Part shown: in pieces, positions 36,201-49,500 of the stretch
Layout: every line of letters begins with the position of its first letter
How positions within the stretch are numbered: position 1 is the first letter of the stretch
Origin: Cladopsammia gracilis
Lineage: Eukaryota > Cnidaria > Anthozoa > Scleractinia > Dendrophylliidae
Direction: 5' to 3'
Assembly: GCA_022457155.1 (NCBI GenBank)
Contig: JAJGOT010000273.1
Location: 935,001 to 999,000, forward strand
DNA length: 64,000 nucleotides
Notes under the pieces: model-generated
Told to the model about the DNA's origin: nothing
The model's input: only the letters and a program-made list of their open reading frames with translations
Database searches by the model: none
Translations under genes and position numbers: made by a program

Positions 36201-39200
36201 TTCCGCTTTGTAATCATTGTTACTCAACTGGTGCACTGATTCGTTTTGGAGGACAGATCTTTTTGTCAATAAACACGCAAATCTCTCCGCGCTGAAATGT
36301 GATCTGCACAGTTTTGACATCAGTTATGCTAATTTATTGCTGAAATTTGATCAACTTGTGAAAACACCAGACAGCTCATCCGATGAATAAAATGACCCAT
36401 TCCGTTTTATAAATCCAAATCGAATGATAAAACTCCAAAACGTCAATTTGTTCGAACAACGTTTTGAATGTTTGGCAGTATTTATCCAAAGCCGATGACC
36501 GAATGGTCAGAAACTACATCTGTATTAAATACAAGTACTATTCTACATCTCCAAACGGCTGGGAAAGCGGCAGTGCGGGAAGAATACAAGTAAGACAAGT
36601 AAACACGATTACTGATTTCCCGCCGTCGCTTTCACTTGGAGAAAAAATAATTCGTTGCATGAGAACAATCTTGCAATTTATCGTCATAACAATGTGTGAC
36701 CAAAAAGCGCTGTGACACGAGCAAGATGAAAATATTGTTTCCCGGGAATATTTACATAACGCCGTTCAAAGGCACAATTTAGGCACAACTTAGGCACAGC
36801 TTAGGCATGAAAAAAAGCTAGACATGCACACTTCATGCACAACTTGTTCGTGCCAAGGCACACTACTGTAGAATCCGTAATTCGATCCTACGTACAACGA
36901 AACGTATTTTTATGTAAAATAAACGCTGTCTAACCGCGAAAATTGGATTGTAGTTTGAAAATGGATTTTCCAAATTGAAAATTGTTACCCCAGAAAATAA
37001 GCTGAACTTATGAGCACTTCAAAAGTCTTTTTGTTTTTTAACATAAGAAACGGAGCTAAAACCAAATCGATTTTGAAAATTTTCGACCAGTCTGTTTTTG
37101 TAGGTACGTAATATTAGGTTACCTTGCTGCAAATTGCTATAAATTTGTTATTTTTCGATCATTTAAAGTCATTCTTAAAATACATAATGCTCATTAGCTA
37201 TTAACTTTAATTGCAAAAGAAAAAATGCCTACATATCATCAAAGCGGAGAAATTATGAATTGTGCCAGGTTAGACTGTAAATCTTACGCGTAGTGTCCAA
37301 AATGGCCTCATTTTTGGTGACTATTGTAAAATTTTCTTTTATTCAACCCTATATGCAAAACTAAAATTGTTCACAGAGAAGACATTAATGAACTTTAGTT
37401 TTTTTACCAAATCTCAACCTTAACTGAATTTTAATAATTTCAGAAGAGCTAAATTAAGTGTGAATTTTAGCCATGTACACCAGTAGCGTGCGCCAGGCCC
37501 TTGGCTCAATATTAATGTAGCCACAGCCCAACTTCATTGGCCCAATATTAATGCAGCGAGAGGCCTACATAATTGGCCCAATATTAATGTGGCCGAAGCC
37601 CAACTTCATTGGCCCAATATTCAGGTAGGCAAAGCCCTACATCATTGGCCCAATGTTAATGTAGCCAGAGCCCAACTTCATTGGCCTAATATTAATGTAG
37701 CAGAGCCCAGCTTCATTGCCCCAATATTAATGTAGCCAGAGCCCTACATCATTGGCCTAATATTAAAATAGCCAGAGCGCAACTTCATTGGTCCAATATT
37801 AATGCAGCGAGAGGCCTACATCATTGGCCCAATGTTAATGTACCCAGAGCCCTACATCATTGGCCCAATATTAATATAGCCAGAGCGCAACTTCATTGGC
37901 CCAATATTACTGCAGCCAGAGCCCTACATCATTGGCCCAATATTAATGTAGCCAGAGCCCTACATCATTGGCCCAATATTAATGCAGCCAGAGCCCTACA
38001 TCATTGGCCCAATATTAATATAGCCAGAGCGCAACTTCATTGGCCCAATATTAATGTAGCCAAAGCCCTACATCATTGGCCCAATATTAATATAGCCAGA
38101 GCCCAACCTCATTGGCCCAATATTATTAAAGCCAGAGCGCAACTTCATTGGCCCAATATTAATGCAGCGAGAGGCCTACATCATCGGCCCAATATTAATG
38201 CAGCCAGAGCCCTACATCATTGGCCCAATATTAATATAGCCAGAGCGCAACTTCATTGGCCCAATATTATTGCAGCCAGAGCCCTACATCATTGGTCCAA
38301 TAATAATGTAGCCAGACTCAGCTTCATTGGCCCAATATCCCGGTCGCCAGAGCCCTACATCATTGGCCCAGTATTAATGTAGCCAGAGCCTTACATCGTT
38401 GGCCCAATATTGATGCAGCCAGAACCCTACAGCATTGGGCCTGGCGCACGCTACTTGTGTACACGAGCGTAACACCGTGCTTATGCACCAATTCACGTTC
38501 TGTGAAAGGCACGGATTTCACGCAAAAGCACACGAGAAAAAAAAAAACATAAAAGGCACAGACTAGGCACAGGTTCGGCACGTTTTACAGAATTTTTAGG
38601 CGCAGTTTAGGCACAGCTTAGGCACAGTTTACGCCCATTTAGGCACGTTTTTCGGAAACGTTATATTTAACTCGTCCGAAGGCAAGCCGTACGAAAATTC
38701 TCGGCGAGTGACCAGCCAGATTCAGTCCGTAAAAAATATGGTTATCAGCGAGAATCGAAAGTGACAAGTCATAGTAATAATTCGGCTGACACGAGCAAGA
38801 CAAACAAACGAGAATTGAGCGAGAACAGCAAGACATAATAATAAAACATGATAAATGTGACCTTCCACGGGAAAACGTACACTAAACAGTTATCTGTTAA
38901 ACGGCCTAAAAGCGTTTGATCGCAGTTCGGAAACTGCGTTAAAATGGTTTAGGAAAGCATTAGAAGCGTTGGAAAAACCGTTCGAATTTTCATCCACGCC
39001 GTTTGAAGCGTTTATAAAAAGAGCGTACAAAACTTTTTTCCAGGCCGTTGACGCGTTGAAAGCGTTAGGAAAGTCGTTCAAATTATTCGTTCGGTCCACA
39101 GAGTTTAATACTTTACAAAAGTCGTTTGAAAAAAACATTTAAACAGCAGTTTGAAGGCTTACCTTCTCTGTAGTTTGATTTGACTTCTTCGTTCTTTGTT

Positions 39201-40515
39201 CTCGTGAATATTCGACAAAATATCGCCGACATTTCGAGAGTACTTTCGCATCGTTCTCATGATAACTCGCACACAAAAATTCGCAAAGCAAATTAAAAAA
39301 AAGAAGCGAATTTTTAGAAATTTCGCTGAAACGAATACCCTGGGTGCCAGAGGTTTTTATTTTTTAGTGAAAACGGCGAGTTTGAGCGGCGAAGCCGCGA
39401 CGAGGCGCAACGCGCCGAGAAAAAATAAAAACCTCTGGGCACTCGAGTACACAACCTCATTTCCATGCGATTTGTGGATCGGATATCTCACCAAACCGGT
39501 TTTAAACCTTTGGGACCAAAGCGTGTCTGTTTGTTTACATTAAATCTAACAGCTGACATGTTTAAAACGCGGTCGAGACAGAAATATTAAATCAAAAAAG
39601 ATACATCGATGACATTTTTTCACTGTAGAGTGTCGAGAAAAAGGAGATAGAAGATTTTATTGTCCTTGCAAACAAACATTAATCTCAGACAAAGAAGTAA
39701 CTTTCTGGATACAACCGTTTTCAAAGGCGAGAGATTTAACAAACAAAGAATCCTCCAGTATACCTATTTCTCTTCCTGTCACCTACCAGTGGTCAGCGAA
39801 ATCGTTCAGCGAGAATACCTGCAACTCCAAAGCACGCCTCCGTGCTAGAGATAAAAATTTTCCTCGTTCAAACAAAACTCTAAAGGTCACACTTCACGAT
39901 AACACGAATTAATAAGTCGTGTCTGGCCTGTCAACACCTCTTTTCAAGACATCCTTGCGCTGAATAAATTAGTTCTCTGATATTTTGAAAATTTGGATAC
40001 TAAAGAGTAATCCACAGCGTTTCTTAAAGATCGCAAAAAGCCGCGATCTCTATCTACGTCCGCCATTGTTGTTTGTGTGGCTTCACTTTGGGAAACCGGT
40101 TTTTCACGCGCCCGTTGCGAATTGTTTTGGTCCAGCCAATCGAAGTTGCTGTTGCATCGTTAACTCCCGGTAGAGTCTGGAAACAAGTAGGAGTAACCAA
40201 TCAGCGACCTAGTTCAGATTCTGAACTAGATCCTCGCATGGAAATGAGGTTGTATATTCGAGTGACCAGAGGTCCGTCTCGCGAGCTTCTTCTAACCGTT
40301 TATGCGGTTATTTTCACTCATGATATTCAGAGAACGGACCTCTGGATCCAGGGTGTGAAACGAAACGAAACACCGGTGAACTTTCCTGCCGAAAATACAA
40401 AGTGTTGCAGCGCCAGTTCGCTTAAACAAAGATTGTTTGGTATAAAACGCGTCGTGAACTTAAATATTTGAAGAAAACGTGATATCATTGTTAAACTGAA
40501 TTTTAATAATTCCAG

Positions 40516-40574
<59 letters not shown>

Positions 40575-43500
40575 CTTTATTTATACACGGTATTTCCATC
40601 AGCTTAAATTATCACAATCAGCTAACTGCCTAACTTCCTAACTACAAATAAGAGGTACAATATAAAAAATAAAAACTGCTTTTCATGGAGGCCGTGTTCA
40701 AAAATATTATTTAAAACTTTACTTAAAAACTATGGCGACTTAGTTTTGTCTTAAATTCGCTTAAGGAAGACGCTAGTCTTAATTCTGTGGGTAAGTTGTT
40801 CCACAACTGAGCTCCACTGTATGAAAAACTTCTTTTCAGATAATCAGTGCGAGGTTGTGGAAGAACTAGTTTGTTTTCGGTATTCCTTAAACGATAAGCA
40901 TTCGCGTTATCGCGATAAACAAATCTTGATAGTAGATAATCTGGTGTCATCCCATGTAAGGTCTTATACATCATGATAGATTTCATTTCTAATCTTTGAT
41001 GACATAGTTTACGCCACCCTAATGCCCGGAACACATCATCCAAATTACTATCGTAGCTCGCAGACATTAAAATGCGGGCTGCGCGATTTTGAAGCCTTTG
41101 AAGCTTTTCAGAAAGGCCCTTGTTACAGTTTCCCCACACCACACTGCAATAATCAAAGTGAGGCTGAACAAGGCTATTATAAACTTTGATTAAAATGTTA
41201 AATGGGATAAGATGCCGTATCCGTTTAATTGCACCAATGACGGAAGCAATCTTTTTACAGACATTTTCAATATGGCATTCCCAGTTTAAAGTTTGGTCGA
41301 TGTAGACTCCAAGGGATTTAGCTGATGCTACTTGTTCTACAGCGTTATTGTTTATAGTAAGAGAGGGGCTTTCTGAAAATTGTGACAACTTCTGCCTTGA
41401 TGCAATAAGTATAAACTCAGTAGAAGAGCTAAATTAAGGTGGTTCGATACAGTTTTCTGGAGACCATACCAACATTTTTCAATCGGCTTTTAAGCGATCT
41501 TCTCCAAGTCAGATCAACGTGAAATTTTCACCACTAACTTGTTTTGAATTGAAGTTTGGCAAAATGTATTTTCTGGTAAAATCGATATTACCATGACAAC
41601 GATAAACAAGAAATTTAGAAATCAGTCAAAGTGAAATTTAGTGCGTTTAAGATCTCGCATTGAAAATCCCACATAGACATCTTAAAATATGGTATATGGC
41701 ATATATATTTTGAAAGAATAAAAAAATTCTGTATGTTTGAATTAAAATAAATCGCAAGAACATTTTAAACCGTACTTTTTGTATAGAAGTAATATATGAA
41801 CCATGAGATTAACACTGGTTTCGTGAAATTACTTCCAAATAGTGTCATAATGTAGCTTCATGTTATTTTTGCACGCCAGGAAAGTTTTATGTACTTTCTC
41901 CTTTGCGATCTTGAGAACTACCATTTTTCCTAACATCGCTCCGTGTGTAATTTTTGGGTAGTTTTCGATTTCGATCGATTTTGCGAAAATCTCAGAAACG
42001 GCTCGATGGATTGTTTTAAAAAAATCACCATGTATGCTTGGTGATGTGGAAAATATTATCTCAAAGTTTCATTGGCATTGATTTATTAGAACACCTTGAA
42101 ATTTAAAGATGAAGACGACGTTCAAAGTGGCCGATAGTTGGCGTTACAAATTCGGCATGGTTGTTAACTTATGCTAATGATTTCAAATCAATGCGCACCA
42201 CAATTCTCCATGATTAATACATTTCATTGTAATCTGCTTTGCATCTATTACACGCAAATCGTGCCTCGCGCGTGTTTGTTAACGTTAGGATCATGTGCAC
42301 TATATTAAGCTTATCATTACATAACTATTATTATTTAACGTTCCTGAGTACATGTAAAAACCTAGAATTATTGCATTTGTGACCGATAGAAACTTTTAAC
42401 AACATAGCCCGGTGCAACAAGTCATTTAGTGTTGTCTTTCTTCAAAAAAATGATTATTTTACAAAGGATTTTTTTGTCCTTTGTCACTCGTGGTGGTGCT
42501 TTTTCTGCTGCAAGTCCTGATTTCTTTCCTGATTCCCATCCTGAGGTCTCTTTTTATGATTATTTTGCGCAATTACTGCCCTTTCGCGTTTCAAAAACGT
42601 TTTCACAGCAGACATTTTGAACGTAAAAGAAAACAGTTGCAAAGAAATTTGCATTATAGAGCGTACAATGGATGTATTAATCACTGAGGAATGTAGCGCG
42701 CATTTTTTTAATAAGCACGCGCGAGGCACGATTTGCGTGTAATAGATGCAAAGCAGATTACAATGAAATGTATTAATCATGGAGGAATGTGGTGCGCATT
42801 GATTTGAAATCATTAGCATAAGTTAACAACTATGCCGAATTTGTAACGCCAACTATCGGCCACTTTGAACGTCGTCTTCATCTTTAAATTTCAAGGTGTT
42901 CTAATAAATCAATGCCAATGAAACTTTGAGATAATATTTGTCACATCACCAAGCATACGTGGTGATTTTTTTAAAACAATCCATCGAGCCGTTTCTGAGA
43001 TTTTCGCAAAATCGATCGAAATCGAAAACTACCCAAAAATTACACACGGAGCGATGTAAGGAAAAATGGTAGTTCTCAAAATCGCAAAGGAGAAAGTACA
43101 CAAAACTTTCCTGGCGTGCAAACATAACATGAAGCTACATTATGACACTATTTGGAAGTAATTTCACGAAACCAGTGTTAATCTCATGGTTCATATATTA
43201 CTTCTATACAAAAAGTACGGTTTAAAATGTTCTTGCGATTTATTTTAATTCAAACATACAGAATTTTTTTATTCTTTCAAAATATATATGCCATATACCA
43301 TATTGTAAGATGTCTATGTGGGATTTTCAATGCGAGATCTTAAACGCGCTAAATTTCACTTTGACTGATTTCTAAGTTTCTTGTTTATCGTTGTCATGGT
43401 AATATCGATTTTACCAGAAAATACATTTTGCCAAACTTCAATTCAAAACAAGTTAGTGGTGAAAATTTCACGTTGATCTGACTTGGAGAAGATCGCTTAA

Positions 43501-46500
43501 AAGCCGATTGAAAAATGTTGGTATGGTCTCCAGAAAACTGTATCGAACCACCTTAAGTGTGAATTTTAGCCATGTACACCAGTAGCGTGCGCCAGGCCAA
43601 CGGACTTTCAGTTTCTCGTTTCAAACTAGAGAAAATTGGGGGCTACATTATTTTGGGATGGGCCACTAAGATTTTAAGCAAACTGGCCCGACTGGCCACC
43701 AAGCAGTGGAGTTAATTTTTAGCCCTGCTGTATAGTGTTTTTTGTTCTTTCAATACTGTCAGTAAACGCTGTCTAAGCATGGACACCTTCAGAACCATCT
43801 TTAGCTGTCTGCCTTAGAGGTGTCCGCCTTGGAGGTGTCCGCCTCAGAGGCGTCAAACTTACAGAAAGTTGAGTTAACTATAAACAAGTGAAATTTGGCC
43901 AGAAGCACTGGGGCACTGGGGTAGGACAGGTTGGTTGCCTTAGCCTATCACGGGAAGTTGGACGCTCCCGCCCACCAGAGTCTGGGGTAGCACCTTTGGC
44001 AAGTGCTAGCAACCCCATAGCCACCCCCGCTAGGGTTACAGCAAGGGCAGGAGGGGCTCAATAGCCTTGGTTGGCCACCCTCCTAGGAGAAGGATACTCC
44101 AACCAAACCAGCCACTCGTAGGGCCAGTCACCCACCTGTGGTTACCAATTTACTGACTCCGAAAGCCACGATTTGTGGCCGACTGCCTTGCAGCCGGCTG
44201 AGTACTTAACCAACTACATGTATTTGTGTCCACCTTGAAAGAGTTGACTAAATCGATACCTTTGTCCTTCTTCTTAACCTTCTTTCCTCCCCTTGTGCCT
44301 TGACGTAAGTACAGTAAAATCTGAGTCAGTTTGTTGATGACAATGTCATTTGTTGTTAGCGTTGCTTGGGTCTGGAAGAAAGTGAATAATCAGATATTAA
44401 AAAGTACAAGGAAAATTCTATATCTTTTCTGAAAGCCTACAGTGTACTTTCAAAGTATCAGTAGATTAATCTGTCCACGTATTACCCTGTAATAGGCAAT
44501 ATTTGAAGGGCAACAATTTGGTTTTATCGACTGAGTCGATAAGGTAAATTAGCCACCGTAAAAAGATTCGAGAAAGCTGACGTTTCGAGCGCTAGCCCTT
44601 CGTCGGAGCGAATCCGAAGGGCTAGCGCTCGAAACGTCAGCTTTCTCGAATCTTTTTACGGTGGCTAATTTACCTTATCGACTCAGTCGATAAAACCAAA
44701 TTCTTGTGCTTCACCCCCACCGACGCAGCACCACAGTTTCTCTAGAAACTAACCCCATTCAATATTTGAAGGGCTCGTGGTATAACCGACGGTCTTTTTT
44801 ATTTTTTTCTCACGCTCAGATTTGCCACATTTTATCGTACAACGAATAATATCACAAACCCTTGTCAAATTTGAACTCCCTAAGGAGTTTGACGAATTTC
44901 ACCTGAAAAAAGCAGAGTTCTGGCCCTCTAGTGCTTTGACTGTACATTCAGACTGAAATTCCTTCCAAAACTAAGCCAGAAGTACGCCAAATGATGCCAT
45001 TACAAAGCAAATTGGCCGTGAGTAAACGTGACCGCAATACTCCTGATCCACGCCAATGTTTTGGGTCCGGTTGTTTGAAAACTTTAAAACTTAATCAAAG
45101 ATTTAATTTCTCTTGTTAGAAAAATTTTCAAAAGTTATTTTTAAGTTACAAGATTGTGACAACAAGTCAAAGTCTAAAATTACTTTGGAAAAATCTCCAT
45201 TGATTATTTAACTGGAATTAAAATTGACGCTAACCCTGGGTTTAGCTTAACCGTGCTTTGAACAACCCGGCCCTGAACGAACATACCCTCATGCAGGCAG
45301 TTCATATTGATTGAGGTCGCAACTGGAGACAACAACCGACCATAGCGGCCAGTTTAAGCCATGTTAAAGACCCGCCTGGTGATGGAAGGAAATCATCAAG
45401 TTGTCTCTGGCACCTCTCAAAGAACTGAGTGTGTCCTTGTCACGCCTTGGCCCAAAGCGCTATTCAGCACTCAAGGTGAAAATGGGCCGTGGCGGACAAG
45501 ATGAGCCGGTGGGAAAGTCTGGAATCACTTGGGATCATAAAAGGGGCAGTGTTGTGAGTTGTGGGCCATTTGCCATCCTGTGGCGTGGTCGAAATGCCCG
45601 ATATCTGAAGTGCTTCCAGACTTCGCTATAATTTTTTATGCCTCAAGCCCTTCATTTGTATTCTTGGAATTGAACTGGAACTACAGTGCAGCTTGCAATG
45701 GAGGCTCATACGGGGGAATATCATTAAAAATACTTGCATACAAAAAGATTGTCCTGCATGAACCTCGACTGCAAGCTAGTTCCAGTTCAATACTGAGAAT
45801 ATGAATACTGTCTGATATTTTAGAATAATGTGGAGTCTTGTTCTGACGTCATGTGCTACAGCTGTAGCTGGAGTTGTTTCATGTTAGACCTAATTTCATA
45901 TCCTTTGACAAGCTTGTAAAATAACTAACTGATTTGCCTCCTGCCAGTTGGGATACTTAATTTGTTATGTGGATTGCAATATTCTGTTTCTTTTGTTATG
46001 TTTGCTTCATTATCCCTGAAAAGCCATCAATTTATTTTATATTTATTTTCCACAATGTGATAAAACAATACTTTATGATGTTGGTCTTGGTGATATCAAG
46101 AGCAATTTAGGGTGGTTTTTTTAACCAAAAAAAGGTAACCAAGAAGCAAACGAAATGTCTCACTTCAATTCCAGGACAATCTGCTTTACTCCTGATGAGA
46201 GTTGTAGGAATGTCACTCTCAGCATACTCATCTTCCACATCAAACACATACGCCTGCATAGATAAACAAGGAAAGAAATAGTTGCAGTAGCTTCTCATTA
46301 TGTACTATTAAAACAGAATGCACAAATACAATTTAATTTGCAGCATGCCAAGCTGATCAGCCAGCTGATCGGTATACCCTGTACCTGTCTGGTCTGTGCG
46401 ATAAAAAAATTGACCAGGCATGGGAAAGTTTCAGTTACAGCAAGCGATGTACAATATTGAAAACAGAAAATTACCCTGAGCAACAAGATAGAAAAATCAT

Positions 46501-49500
46501 TCTAATTGGCAGTCATAGAAACTTGCATTGTTTTCAAATTATATATTAAAATATGAGAACGATGCTAGGAGTGGAGATTCCTTTGGGTTTCCTGGGTGCA
46601 TGATTAACAATTGCCCATCATTTTAAGCTTTAAAGCACATAGTAACTATAACTTTCTTCCTGGGTTAAAACCTTGTCACACGGGCGAGACAAACATGGCA
46701 AATGGCTTGCTTTCCTGTACTGCTTTGTGTAAGAACACACAACATAGACTCCAGATTTGCTGCTCGCTGATTGGCCACAGAAATACAAAAGATTTTTGTG
46801 GCCAATCAGGAGCCAGCATTGATGAGGCCATTTGGAACTGGTCAGGTCGATCCTGTAAGGGTTGGCTCACAGGGGCTCTTTCTCTCTCTTTAACATTTCT
46901 CCCACCAATTATTTTTCACCCTTTTTACTCTCCCTTGGCCCGACTAACTGTTCCGGGGTCTTCGAAGATGCTAACATAATGCCACAAAAATTGCCTGGGA
47001 CAAAAGGTTAACCCTGTATAGCCATTAGAGCAGTTTTCAATTGAGTATCGTAAAACCAAAACCAAAGTAATTACTCTGACAAATCACAGCAGTCGTAAAC
47101 AATCCAGTGAACCAAACAGAGCTCGAAGCAATTACATGTCGGTGATGCCAAGCATGAGAAAACGTGTGCGAGCAAGCCATGATTGGTTTTGGTTTTACTT
47201 CTGATTGGTCGAGAAAGTGGCACGAGGTTTTTTAGCCAACCACAAAGCATAGCAATGAAAAACCAAAGCAATAGGCCATTTCCGAGTTGCCTTTTACCTC
47301 TCTCTCAAAGCGAGGCTAGGTGCGAAACCTTTCATATGAAAATGAGTTTTTATTCACATGCAAATAAAACTTATTTGCATGTGAATGAAAACTTATTTTC
47401 ATATGAAAGGTTTCGCACCTAGCCTCACTTTGATAGAGAGGCTAAAGGCAATTCGGAAATGGCCTATTGCATAATTACTTTCAACACTCAATTGAAAACT
47501 GCTCTATACAGCAGTGTAATTATTGCATTTTTGTTATTCAATAAATAATTATAACAAATTGTTATTGAGGCAGGCAACATTATCTTACCATTCGTCCCGG
47601 CTGAAATAGTTCATTTCTCTCAGCTGGCCGATTTCTAAACAGTGCTTTGTATATCTTTTGACCTATTTTGAAAAATAAAAATAATAATGGTATTAAATGA
47701 TATTAATCGTGTAGACAAGGAGCAATGATTCAATAATTTTTTCATTGCAACTTTTCAAATCAGCACAGCTTCGAATCCACACGATTGATCATTGTCATAA
47801 AAATTAAAAAAAACAGTAGTGCTACAAAAAACCTACATAGTACAGTTGAATCTCTACGGACCAGTTCCATAAATGACCAACTTTTTAAAATGACTACTCA
47901 TAAATCAGTTCTCAGTCAAGCATTCTGACAGTTTAGAATATAATTTTATTTATTATTTATTATTTATTAATATTATTTTATTGTTCCTGAAAATATCCAT
48001 ACCTCCCACACAGAAGGTTTTTGGTTTGACCCCCCCCCCCCTCACCCCTTCTTGTATATAGTTAGTACCTAGTTTGGTTGTAAACTCAATTTCATCTGCA
48101 TTATCATCTTCTTCCCTGTCAGAAATGAAAAGGGATTTTCTTGTTAGAGTTGTGAAACAGAATCAGGTAGGTTTTACTGCAGATATCAGATGAGTAACTG
48201 AAATGGTTTTATGCCAAACAATCATACTGATATCATTTTTCACATGCAAGATGCCAGTCTCATTTTCACCAACAATACACAGGAATTGTTGCAACAGCGG
48301 ACCTAAAACCAGTGGAGGCAACGTTGAAGAGCAAGCTTGAAAATGGATTGGGCATACTCTAAGAAACCAGATGGAAACGTAGCAGACAGGCCTTGATTGG
48401 AACCTTTACGGCTCTTAATAGAGAGGAAACCCTGTTCAAACAAGGAGGCATTCATGTTTGGCAGAGCTAAAAGCTAAAGGTTTAATATGGACTTCTGTAA
48501 AGAGATCTACACAGCACAGAATTAGATGGAGAGGAGAAGTTTCAGACATAAAATTATGCTCCACAAGGAACTGAGAAGCTGAAAGAAGAAGAAGACACTT
48601 AACAAAATTAATAGTAAATGGCTCAGCATACAATAATGAGTTATGAATGCACATGGGAGGTTTGCTAGGCACAAAATTAAGTCAAGCATTATCAACAAAG
48701 CACATACTTATCCTTTTGTTTGCTTTTTGCCTTCTTGACATACTGCTCCTCATCTTCTGAATCTTCTTCGGCAATTTCACTACGTACCTGAAAAAAAAAA
48801 AAAAAAAACCAAGGCATTGATACAGGTTATATGTGAAATATATAAAAACTTTCACTGGTATATTTTCCTTGTTGAGCAGGGAATAACTACTCAATAAACC
48901 AGCACACATATATCTATTTGTTTATCAGTTAATCTACAACTGGTTGGAAAAAAACTTGAGACATCAACCTTTTCGGGGTCAATTTAAACATTTTAAAAGA
49001 TACATTTTGAAATGTCAAAATTGGCACCATAAAAAATTGACACTCATTGCAGTTGTGATGATTCTGAGGACAGCTTGAAAACTTTTAAAGTTAACAACAT
49101 TGAAGGAAACTACATGTACAGTGTATTTCAGGGATCCATATTATTTAATTTTTTTTCAAATTGTCAGCCAGGCATGTATGCCTGATGATCTACCTGCCCA
49201 GGCAAAATTTAGGTTGCCCAGGCAAAAGTGCAGAATTATAGAAAGAACGGTGATAAAATTATGTGTAACTTGAACATTTGCATTTTGTTTCCGTCATGTA
49301 ATACACATTCTTGACATACATATTTATGATTGTCACCCAAAAATGACATCAATTATAATTACTGATAAGCGGTTTTAACCAAATATTACACCCCCAGTTG
49401 TAACTGTTTGCGATATGGACCGACACTCGGTAGATGGGGATGCATTGGGCACAAAAGTAAGCCATGATCTGTCGGTTTGCCACAAGGGCAAGAAGGTGCA

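Larger units (their letters stand above)
35419..43598. mobile_element. Composite element: two direct TIR units flanking a minisatellite
   Basis: The outer ends GGCCTGGCGCACG and CGTGCGCCAGGCC are bounded by AACG on both sides (35415-35418 and 43599-43602). The parts are unit A 35419-37499, minisatellite 37500-38437, and unit B 38438-43598 (inflated by three insertions and missing about 1.3 kb of its interior). A and B are in the same orientation, and each ends in inverted copies of GGCCTGGCGCACGCTACTGG. The unit A left terminus carries a short internal duplication of GCGCACGCG. No transposase, reverse transcriptase or integrase belongs to the unit itself. The same order (unit, array, terminus) recurs inverted at 1-3501. 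Confidence 0.75.
35009..43735. mobile_element. hAT-like element with perfect 8-bp target duplication, split by a large insertion
   Basis: The termini CAGGGCTAAAAGTT (from 35017) and AATTTTTAGCCCTG (to 43727) are flanked by CTGTATAG at 35009-35016 and 43728-43735, a perfect 8-bp duplication typical of hAT insertions. Without the nested material (35419-43598 plus one AACG copy) the element is only about 530 bp, so it is non-autonomous. It lies in the intron between IK exons 11 and 12. Confidence 0.85.

Noticed and set aside
42429..42687. Open frames in the loop of the TTAA foldback as a transposase
   Set aside because: They are short, with no catalytic motif, and partly antisense to arm sequence; the element looks non-autonomous.
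45401..45631. 76-codon frame (SVSLSRLGPKRYSALKVK)
   Set aside because: No domain, no splice context, lies among decayed repeats in an IK intron.
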